From Byssochlamys sp. IMV 00236 (taxonomy: Eukaryota; Ascomycota; Eurotiomycetes; Eurotiales; Thermoascaceae), in NCBI GenBank assembly GCA_001931875.2, contig MSJH02000243.1:1-24774 (forward strand): a stretch of 24,774 nucleotides of DNA. The letters are read 5' to 3'. Shown here piece by piece: positions 10,101 to 17,388 of the stretch (position 1 is the first letter of the stretch; each line of letters begins with the position of its first letter). The translations under genes and the position numbers were made by a program. The notes beneath the pieces were generated by a model. That model searched no databases. It was not told the DNA's origin and saw only the letters and a program-made list of their open reading frames with translations.

Positions 10101-10493
10101 TGGAGCTTGTTTGTTATTTTCATCGCGGTATATGAGAATACCAAAGAAGATCAAGATCTGCTTTGTAAACTCGGGCGCCATTAACTGCTTGATTAGCGTT
10201 TTATTTAGAATTTGGTACATAATTTTCAATGCTGGCTCCATAATTGTGTCAATATGAATTCGTTTCTGGATAATCATGGATCGTAAGAGGTGTAGCATGG
10301 TCATCACTATATCGCGCTTATTATCTGGTTGCAAGCTCAAGTCATGGTCAGGAAGGATATCTAAGAAAGAATGGAATTCGTTCAAGAGTAGAGCAAGTTT
10401 CTTGATACTTTCATTTGATAGATTAGAGGATAAAGTATGTACTGACTCTTTAAACGAGTCTATTCTCGTCTTGTATTCATCACAGTGAGCCAT
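7179..10493 (-). CDS. HEAT-repeat protein, probable Tel2-interacting protein 1 (Tti1)
   Basis: 1104 residues in one uninterrupted frame. It is almost wholly alpha-helical with HEAT-like repeats from end to end and one acidic, charged insert (about 780-840, rich in Glu/Lys) before a C-terminal block with SRKFAESIWPQFKALL. Length (human TTI1 is about 1090 residues), helical solenoid and this C-terminal block fit Tti1. That protein is a subunit of the Tel2-Tti1-Tti2 co-chaperone, which brings PIKK kinases (TOR, ATM/ATR homologues) to Hsp90. The start at 10493 (ATG GCT CAC) is preferred: the open frame extends eight codons further upstream but only to a TTG. Sequence similarity to remembered Tti1 proteins is diffuse, so another HEAT protein (importin-like) remains possible. 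The lack of introns over 3.3 kb contrasts with neighbouring genes. Confidence 0.7.
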   Translation of the reverse strand: MAHCDEYKTRIDSFKESVHTLSSNLSNESIKKLALLLNEFHSFLDILPDHDLSLQPDNKRDIVMTMLHLLRSMIIQKRIHIDTIMEPALKIMYQILNKTLIKQLMAPEFTKQILIFFGILIYRDENNKQAPCSEEVKHLIVRCISAALPAKYREGRYSSFEASPNFLLATAIRAESFLPAASQSIKGLLDIIEHDQKMELRVDALTVLDQYLIDNIYDIDSIAKLFPGVASKLCTTLIRKPEKEKHQVVVTTLHILGELIRVVMNDEDNENLVEIHTLQDLAIYHGSKKNEATKNTDKVRVKAWYEKNKASLAPLLDVVLKNRSSAEWRTRSAYLEFSYLILSTCSRTLDNCTRSLIRAMVSYRDDPYDQISNKCMIYMQNLSSSASYDSTIMPILKDELYEWMMNFPKYIMVRDEQEKSEIISLITGLVLTLGHEAEGVLSTVLTKCSDGWMTALEIDKDSLHVLEGKFNQKYIDMDDMKQTTPLYPKTRFKHIVSDSVVEKLCKMLNTIGRHCNIQSWVHHYMRYVSTDNLENNEPQSIYIVHLLLQGAIATNHQLENDVENWIDYDDQKLETTDSLKTIVNQVANDIINLLIFSASESTNVETSIIKSGISEHADDSSYVLTICFGLQMIGLATSVIDIEDLQDFLITALYPLLAHLGSSNLYIHTYALITLNIIAIACGLSDAKELAIANIDYVINSVSHHIAVLSSQSRVPLVLKALIHVSGSDCIKYLDDIVEEICDALDRHHHDQKLCLGLCGVLLEIVQTVEKDFLPDKERNASPKSEDTEVYEQPMVSKEIYSFIYEQDTMGNMDDAHRTMEEIGKYFLDRQKQETEEEITLKQAIKEGEGYKHEKKEQEDEKKEVPLTHQQAMVVDIMKKCSHFLTAPSAQLRSQILQLLSSGVSVLTNQPKTLNMQSHEIWPYVMNRFGDKENYVVYHAAIFIEKISAVSTDFLSRKFAESIWPQFKALLRKGSDASVANAASKNYSIYSTYHRTQSCVLRSLANILKYVPVKQPLAKEILEETKFYYSYSNIHSQLKDLCMALFDSLSRQQPDSVWLYQLLLDSQLQHRLSCPPSALLKPFVIPEWQTYKDVSIQNKRTLLF

Positions 10494-10902
10494 TAAAGCA
10501 GGATAAAAAAAGTTCAAACCCAGTAGTCATCAGAAAGAATAACGAAAAATACCGTTTTGTGACGATTTAAATTGAGCTATAAAATAAAAACCAACTGTTT
10601 ATTTGTTAATAATAATATAGATAAAAGCAATGGCAATAGTACCAATTATTCAATTGATCAATTATAAGAAAAGAGGTAGAAAAAGGGGATGACTAGAATT
10701 ACTTATATTGGGATTGTCAGTCGTTCCTACAACAATCGTTGTTGGCTCCACTCCGACTTCGGATGTGGATAAAACCCTGCGAGCCGCGCTTTATTTTCAG
10801 TATTATATAAATTAAATAAAACTTTCATTGTATTCCCTTTATACCTTGAAGGTCGCGCTCAAGCTTTTTGTGTTTTGAGACATGATGGACGGGAATTTCT
10901 TT
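10494..10902. other. Intergenic stretch with a structured GC-richer island
   Basis: 409 bp with no supportable coding region. It should hold the promoter of the Tti1-like gene. At 10730-10790 a GC-richer patch contains two back-to-back potential hairpins: 10730-10744 (CAACAA-TCG-TTGTTG) and 10747-10769 (TCCAC/TCCGA pairing with TCGGA/GTGGA, one bulged T). Long AT-rich runs follow. No tRNA cloverleaf could be drawn. Confidence 0.4.
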
Positions 10903-11605
10903 TTACTTGCGATTCATTAGCCAACTGAAAAAACTTGGGCGGGTACCTGGATTTCTGCACTCAACGCATTCGCTGCTCTTGCATATTACTTTTTTGTCAG
11001 ATCCTAAACAGGCTAGTCTACTTTTTCTTTCATTGGGCAGCATCCTCTTTCTCTTTCTTTGTAAACAGTTTATATTAATCATTCTTAAAACATTAGATAA
11101 ATGTAATAAAGCCACACCTGTGATTACAGATCAACGCGTTTTCTGGCTCATAAACCTTCTGACAGTGCCTGAAAGCAAGATATTGTAAACGTTTCAAAGA
11201 TCGATCATGCTTCGATTGAACAGCATTCATGGTGTGGACTGTGTCTGGCATGGTGTTTGGTGGGTTGTAGTTAGTGTCTTTCATTCCAAGATACTGTTCA
11301 ACCATATCCTTGCGAGCTTGCTCTTTAATTGGAGACGTTGTGAAAAGAGACTTCTTGAAGTGCATAAGTTCGCTCAATATTTCGGAAGGCTGCCAAGTGT
11401 AACTGGATCGCATCTCGAGTGAATGATTACTGACAAGTTCGTCCTCATCCATGTTATGTTGTGGTTGTTCATTGGACTGAGGTGATTACTCTGCTGAAGG
11501 TTGAGTGGTAGTGTTAGGTTAAGTTAATAATCGGGCAAGTTGATCAATTTGCTCTTGTTGTCGAGCTAAGATCGCTTGAATGGCGAGATGTTGTTCGGAA
11601 CTCAT
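10903..11605 (-). pseudogene. Decayed ORF, probably from a Mucoromycota retroelement
   Basis: Reading the minus strand from ATG 11605, one frame gives a short Gln-rich helical segment (HLAIQAILARQQEQIDQLAR) and then TAA (11521-11519). Next come a Thr/Pro/Gln linker, TAA again (11488-11486), a further Ser/Pro/Gln linker and an ATG at 11452. A longer stretch follows with YTWQPSEIL, NYNPPNTMPDT, MNAVQSKHD and SLKRLQYL. The order (coiled Gln-rich start, Q/P linker, Y-W-P-S-E block, PPxTxP, MN..Q..., SLK.LQY) resembles ORF1/gag-like proteins I remember from Mucoromycota retroelements. A possible intron (11117-11057) would join it to a Cys-rich end with CKSSECVEC, stopping at 10903. No reverse transcriptase, integrase or terminal repeats are visible, so this is at best a fragment. 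If translation starts at 11452 it could still encode about 162 residues. Confidence 0.5.
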
Positions 11606-11714
11606 TTTTATGGTACTGACCAGCGAAAAAGAAGATCAATTTATTATATATTACAAAAAAGCTTTTATTACATTATTTCGCTGACCAATAAAATAAAGAA
11701 GATTAAGCAATCAT

Positions 11715-14414
11715 ATGACGTATTTTTGTATTCGAGTGTCTCATCAAATTCTATAAGCCGCTACTCTTTTTTTTTTTTCCTTTTTTTCTCTCAAAGCCAA
11801 TCTTTAAGATTGCATCATATCAAAGTGGCGAACCCTCAAGAGAATTCTGCAACCAACCCTCCTTGGTAAGTTCACTTTCAATTTATATCATGTTCGTTGA
11901 AACTTATTCTTGATAGGTCAAGCAATAATCAGCAGCCATGGCGTTCATATCCTCAACCTATAGCACATAGTCAACAATACGCTGCTTACTATCAACAATA
12001 TGCAACACCTAATGGCTACTATCCACATTATTATCAGCATAGTAATACACCTCCACCTCCAGGCACTACAACGGAGGCTCCACCAGGAGTAGGAGCTAAC
12101 AATTATGGATACTATGGATATTACTATCCACCCACTAGTAATGCTACCACTGCACCTCCAGGTATGCAACAACAACACCCTTCTGCTTATTATTCTCAGT
12201 ACAACCAATATCAATATAATCAGCCGCCAGGCACTTATTCATACTCACAACCTCCAAGGTATGTAACATCTTTTTTCCTTGCTCCCATTCTAATGTTCCT
12301 CTTTATAGACCTCCTCCACCCACCACTAATTCTGAGACTAATGTTAACACAGCGACATCTTCTGCACTAACCCCGGGAAGTAAGTGATAAACTGGTTTTC
12401 TTTGTTTGAAACAGTGAATTAAATCTTTTTTGTGTAGGACCTTTTCAAAAAATTCCTCCTTGGTCTAAACAGCCAGTAGGAGCCGTAGCAGCAACTACTA
12501 ACTTGCAAACTAGTGTTCAACAGCAAGCTATAACAAAGCCAGAGCTGGTATCACAGCAACAACAACAGCAACAGCAACAGCAACAACAGCAACAACAACA
12601 ACAGCAGCAGCAACAGCAAAAACAACAACAACAACAACAACAACAACAGAAGCCACAGCAGCAAGAGCAAAAGACATCAGGACAAGCTCCTGAAGGAAAA
12701 AAGCAGGCCACAGCCGCCCTTTCATCAGCGGAATCGTGGCCACCTTCATTACAGTAATAACCACATATTATGATATTACAGCATTGATAAATAACTTTTT
12801 ATATATAGACAATATGTCCAAGATGTCTTTGCCAACTGCTTACCAGGAAAAAGGGACGAGGCTGAATTACAGTTACGCAACTTGATCTTGGAAAGTCATA
12901 AAGCAGGCACACTGTTGACAACAGACTGGAGCGAAGTGGATTTACCAAGGTAAAGCAACCTTATACATGGTGTTTCCATGTGATAACCTTTTTTTACTTT
13001 TTTTACTTTTAGCGCTTGTCTTCCTTCGAAGAAAAAAAGAAAGAAGTAAGTTATGTTTTATACGCATTGTTCATCTGACTCATTCTTTTTCTTTAGTAAT
13101 AATAATAATAGTAGTATTAGTGGTAGGAAGAAAGTGAGCCTACAGACACAAAAGATGAGCAGTGAAGAAGAAGCAAAGAAATTAAGACGACTACGACGAT
13201 TTGAGGAAGATGCTGCGCAATATAAAGCTGAAAATATGTCCTCGACTATGCAGCAAATGCATTTGGTAAATACATGAAAAAGAGCACATCTAGTCAAACT
13301 AACTTTTATTTTAAGGATGGACCACTGGTGAGTGATACAATTATAGGTACTTCGACTAAATTAGAGAAGCAATATTTACGATTGACTTCTGTGAGTATTA
13401 CATTATCAACTTTTTTGCTTACACTAACTTTGATTAAAGGCACCTGATCCTTCTACTGTGAGACCATTACATATATTGAAACAGACACTGCAATTGTTAC
13501 GAGATAAATGGAAGAGTGAGCAAAACTATACTTATATCTGTGATCAATTCAAATCGATGAGACAGGACTTGACTGTAAATAAATATCAAAATAATATAGA
13601 CATCGTCCATTTAATGCAATATCATTAGGTTCAACGTATCAAGGATGAGTTCACAGTGCAGGTATATGAGATTCATGCTCGAATAGCTTTAGAAAAGGTA
13701 AGTGAATGATAATTGTGTTCTAGTCTAGTAATAACATGTAAAAAAAAAAAAACAAAGGGTGATTTAGGAGAATACAATCAGTGTCAAACACAGTTGAGAG
13801 GACTCTATGCATCCAAGATACCCGGTAATGTGATGGAATTTACAGCATACCGCATATTGTACTTTTTACATACACAAAACTGGGCAGGTAAGATATAAAG
13901 AACGAAGTAATTAAGGGGATAAATCTGACGTTTTTGAAGATGTCAATTCGGCTATGTCAGAACTAACAGGTGAACAAAAGGAAAATGAATTTATTCAACA
14001 TGCGCTACAAGTACGTTCTTCCCTTGCTACGTCTAATTATCATCGATTCTTTTATTTATACAAGACAGCACCAAATATGGGTGGTTATTTAATGGACCAA
14101 TTTGTAGAAAGAGAGCGAGTACAATCATTACTGATCCTATGCAAAGCGTAAGTTGATACAAATTGAACAGGTGATTTTCTTTTTACTAACTTGTATATCC
14201 TTTTAGTTACCGTCCGGATCTTTCCCTAGAATTTATTCAAAATGAGCTAGCATTTGAATCAAGAGAAGAGCTGATAAAATTTCTAAAAGAACAGAACGCA
14301 CTCTTCCTAAAGGCTAATAACTCAGACTTTTTAGATGTTAAATCAGCACTCGGTAGTTTAACGGAAAGCGTCAAGAAATATAAAAAGATTGATATCAAAG
14401 GTCAAGTGTATTAA
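11715..14414 (+). CDS. THP3/LENG8-type SAC3/GANP domain protein, 13-14 exons
   Basis: Nuclear mRNA-processing/transcription-elongation factor family (yeast Thp3, human LENG8). Exons I infer: 11797-11865, 11917-12258, 12309-12379, 12438-12753, 12809-12949, 13013-13045, 13097-13265, 13316-13390, 13440-13574, 13629-13697, 13758-13887, 13940-14147, 14207-14414. The N-terminal third is Tyr/Pro/Gln low complexity, then polyglutamine, then [16 protein letters not shown] and [10 protein letters not shown], basic patches, and the SAC3/GANP region. The latter matches LENG8 closely: [18 protein letters not shown]-like [77 protein letters not shown]. The 5' end is uncertain: no in-frame ATG lies in the 11797 exon. 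I propose a 5-nt first exon at 11715-11719 (ATGAC) spliced over 11720-11796, giving 656 residues, but an unseen upstream exon is equally possible. Confidence 0.88.
12554..12649 (+). repeat. Polyglutamine tract (CAA/CAG)
   Basis: 32 codons: 22 Gln, one Lys (AAA at 12620), then 9 Gln, with mixed CAA and CAG codons, inside the THP3/LENG8-type gene. The second block is nearly pure CAA, which points to recent repeat expansion. Confidence 0.95.
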
Positions 14415-14650
14415 ATAAATAAAAAGACCAAATTCTGTACACATACAGTTTTTTCTTTTCTTTTCAAGCAGTAAAGTTTCAAACAGAATATATGCTAAAC
14501 GTATATATTTGGGGGGCATAATGAATGAATCAACACACAGATTGAATGTACATTTCTATAAAGTCTTTTCTCTGTTTCATTAAAGAAGACATTGTATATA
14601 TTTATTTATATATGTACAATGTGTCATCAGATGACACATAAAAATAAAAT
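14415..14650. terminator. Convergent 3' region with perfect inverted repeat
   Basis: 236 bp between the stops of the THP3-type gene (+) and the bZIP gene (-). It has AATAAA-type signals next to both stops. At 14620-14638 there is a perfect 9-bp inverted repeat (TGTGTCATC-A-GATGACACA). An imperfect AT-rich hairpin just before it (ACATTGTA about 14590 with TACAATGT about 14615) overlaps its left arm. It may help end transcription from both sides; this is inference. Confidence 0.45.
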
Positions 14651-15388
14651 TTATTTATTTAAGAGAGTACTGACAGAATCTTTCTCTATCAACAACCCCC
14701 GAAGCCATTTGATTTCTTGTTCTAGCTCGTGAACGCGATTCTGTAAGGCTTCTGATTTTTCTGTCATTTCCTTTACAGTCTCTTGCATACTCTGTTCTCT
14801 TTGCTTCTTTTTGATACGAAATCTTGCACTTGCTGCCGTATTTCTTTTTCGCTTGTCTTCATCAACAGCGTTCTTTTCTTTATTATCGATCACTTTTGAT
14901 GGTTTATTATTAGGTTTTTGCGTAACTGTTGTATCTGGAGTCATAGGTGACAATAAAACTTTAGCAAGATCGTCAAGTGACACTTTTGGTAATAAAGGTT
15001 GATGATGTGTTGTTTGACTTAAGTTTTCAGGAGATACAGTGATATTTCTAAACATTGGTGCATAGTCAATCTGAATGGGTGGCACTTGAGCCAAATAACC
15101 GTATGCCATGTTTTCATTATTAGGACTACTATTGCTACTACTACTACTGTTACTATCAGGACTTTTATCGCCTCCTGATGATTGTGCTGTTGGTGGCTTT
15201 ATATCATATGTAAATTGTGCATTCGTCTATATGGATTTTTTTATTAGTTTGTTGTCTAGTCATATCATTGTACACACACATACCCATAGGTTTAAGTCAT
15301 TTTCTGATATGGCTTCAGGCTCAATAATAGGATCAAGTATTAGAGAATCGATTGGATTGGTATATGGAAGAGAATAAATATCAGACAT
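14651..15388 (-). CDS. bZIP transcription factor, CYS3/MetR type
   Basis: 226 residues from two exons (15388-15284 and 15226-14651); the intron has a GTATGT donor and an ACTAAT branch site. The C-terminal basic region (about 157-180) reads KRKRNTAASARFRIKKKQRE, the N-x2-A-x5-R pattern of bZIPs. The zipper follows at about 183-217 with HELEQEIKWLRGLLIEKD. This basic region and the NRVHELE..IKWLRGL run are very close to fungal sulfur regulators (Neurospora CYS-3, Aspergillus MetR; also S. pombe Zip1) as I remember them. These proteins activate sulfate uptake and sulfur amino-acid genes when sulfur is short and are controlled by SCF ubiquitin ligases. The N-terminal part is acidic/Ser-Asn rich, a likely activation region. 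A role in general amino-acid control (Gcn4/ATF4-like) is the main alternative. Confidence 0.85.
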
Positions 15389-15830
15389 TTTAAAGAGAAA
15401 GAAAGAGAGAAAGAAGTGAAATGGAAGATTGAATTTATAATGACCAAGCGAGCGGAGGTGGGGTCGAGAAGCGATCATGAATATCTTGCCTGATTATTAA
15501 TTCATATGTCTTTGTGGCTTATGCAACCCTAACGTCAATCTTTTCCTTTAATGATGCAATACGACGAAAGCGAGACCCTTTTGCATACTATCTATGCTTA
15601 CATACAAAAGAAAGGAATGGTTAATTTCTATATATCTCCTCCTCTTTTCTTTCTTTCCTTCAATATTGCATGTCTTTTTGCTCAAGAGATAACAAGATAC
15701 CCCAAGATACCCTTGAGAATGACAAATTGGATAATCTCCTATTGGCAGGATTTTAAAACGTGTGTACAGAGCAAAGGGTTACACCATTGTCTAAAAGCGA
15801 TGGTTTCTATGCAAAAGGTGTCAAATTGGT
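15389..15830. promoter_or_regulatory. bZIP promoter region
   Basis: 442 bp between the bZIP start and the stop codon of the upstream minus-strand gene. It contains a CRE half-site ACGTCA at 15532-15537 and TGATGCAAT at 15552-15560. The latter fits the C/EBP-ATF composite (amino-acid response) consensus TGATGxAAx known from animals. These suggest, but do not prove, control by bZIP proteins, perhaps the gene's own product. Nothing else coding is supported; open plus-strand frames here are Ile/Phe/Ser-rich noise. Confidence 0.35.
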
Positions 15831-17143
15831 TTATTTCTTAGGCTTAAATGGAGAACTTAAAGTGTCCCAGATATTGCTAAATACGGCTGTCCATGATGAC
15901 GTTCTGGCTAAGGTAGGTTCTTGCTCTTGTTTTGGTTGCTCAGCTTCTTCCATAACTATATCCTCCTCTTCTTCTTGTACTATTATATCCTCTTTTACTA
16001 TCACTTCTTTCTCTACGCTTATACTAATATCTTTTGTATCCTTTTCTATTTCGATTGTTTCTGTAGGGGCATTTTCTACAATATCAGCGGCATTCTCTGA
16101 TTGTTGCTCTTCTACTTTTTGAGGTACTCTATTAACAATGTCAATATTTCCTTTATTTTTTATTGTATTTTTTCTTTCTTACTGCTCAGGAGTCTCTAGC
16201 GCTTTAGTAGCTAATTCTATAGCAGCTTTTTGCTCTTTTGATAAATGGCGAGTTGAGACATGTCGCTGTTGGTAATGGTGAGTGTCATTGCGGGTAATTT
16301 AATTCTTTCTTTATTACCACTTGGATATCTCTGGCTTTTTCCTTGATACTTTCACATATACGTTTGATCATTGTTGCATAGTGACTGAATCCTTCTCCTT
16401 CAGATATAGCTAAAATGCTCTGTGATTAGATTTAACATAAATATACAAGGACAAACAACTAACCACGTGGTAAATCACGGCATCCCGTATAGATAATCAA
16501 GGGCGAGCTTGAATCGCTATTCAACTTTTCAATGGCTTCTGCTGTTGCCTTTAATATAGAGTAAATTAGACGCACTTGACAAAAAGGAGCTACTTACAAG
16601 CACATAAACATAATCCAAGTCGCGGACACGGTGTTCGTTGTCACACAAAGCACTAAAATTGCGTTCATCGTCTTCACCATAGTAAATAGTATATGAGCCA
16701 CGTCCATCAATAAAAGCAGCACCTATCCATATTTGATCCTTTGCCTGGCAACACAATTAATACACCATTTTCTTTCTTTAAAGAAGGAGAGAGGGTAGAA
16801 TTACCTCAACAACTGGTGTTTCCTGAGTATTGGTAAAGTCGTCATCAATATCGTCTCCTATAGTCGATAACAATAAGTATTTGTTTATTGTATATTCTAT
16901 TGTATTACTTTTAATAGCAGTCTTGGATTGCTTCTTGCTAGGCTTAGTCGTCGTTGTCTTTCTCTTTCTCTTTTTTGTTTCAGTTGCAGGAGCTTCCTTT
17001 TTGTTACCGTCATTGCTCATCTTGCTTTTTGGCTCTGTCTTACGGGTTGTCCTTCTCTTCTTCTTATCCTTTGAGACTGTCTTATCGTCTTCTGGAAACT
17101 GGATGAAAGTAGGAACACGGGTGTCTTTTGCCGATTGGACCAT
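15831..17143 (-). CDS. Unnamed protein with basic N-terminus, probable degenerate RNase H fold and acidic tail
   Basis: Six inferred exons: 17143-16805, 16744-16598, 16548-16464, 16409-16318, 16265-16183, 16128-15831. They sum exactly to 347 codons plus stop, with branch sites before most acceptors. Residues 1-90 are Lys/Arg/Thr-rich (KKRKRKTTTTKPSKK), a likely nuclear signal. Residues 114-249 have the strand/helix order of RNase H: FIDGRGS, YTIYYG, NFSAL, a helix to TAEAIEKL, PLIIYTGCRDLP, a long helix, IQVRHVSTRHLSKEQ, then AAIELATKAL. In RNase H these positions carry D, E, D(TDS) and the V.GH..N..AD.LA helix. Here the first Asp (D126) stays, the helix has D for E (about 155-157), and TDS reads TGC (183-185), so catalysis is doubtful. 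The tail is Glu-rich and ends WTAVFSNIWDTLSSPF. The fold call is by eye; I do not recognise the gene. Confidence 0.65.
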
Positions 17144-17388
17144 GTCAGTTGTGAATAAACAAAAAAAAGGGGGAATATAAAATATAAAATTTTTTTAAAA
17201 CACAGGCCAAAGACAAACACACACCAGCAGTAATAGAACGGAATTTTATGCGTGTGAAGAAGCAACGGTTGAAATTTAGTGAGATGATATCATACAAAGC
17301 TAACCCTTGTGGATATAAACAGCAGACATTTTTCTTTTTATTTCTCTTCTTTTTTTTTTCTTTAAACAAATTATTGCATTAATTTATC
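17144..17388. promoter_or_regulatory. Divergent promoter, RNase H-like gene / cytochrome c peroxidase
   Basis: 245 bp separate two divergent ATGs. AT-rich, with a long pyrimidine run (about 17330-17362) just before the peroxidase ATG, typical of fungal leaders. The two genes may share regulatory elements. Confidence 0.4.

Noticed and set aside
10494..10517. Longer start for the Tti1-like protein
   Set aside because: The frame is open eight more codons but begins with TTG; the first ATG is at 10493.
10700..10790. tRNA gene in the GC-richer island
   Set aside because: No A-box/B-box pair and no cloverleaf with an acceptor stem could be drawn.
12517..12764. Antisense frames of poly-Cys and poly-Val/Ala at the polyglutamine tract
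   Set aside because: They are only the other-strand readings of the CAA/CAG repeat.
14620..14638. Inverted repeat as a CYS3-type binding site
   Set aside because: The family site as I know it is ATG-RYRY-CAT; the arms here are one base short of fitting.
15551..16122. Plus-strand open frames rich in Ser, Ile and Phe
   Set aside because: They are antisense to the acidic Glu-rich last exon of the RNase H-like gene or lie in its spacer; no family or codon logic.
16179..16184. Stop TAA at 16181 as the end of the RNase H-like protein
   Set aside because: The TAA lies inside a GTAAGA donor; splicing to 16128 opens 99 further codons, and all exon lengths then sum to a multiple of three.
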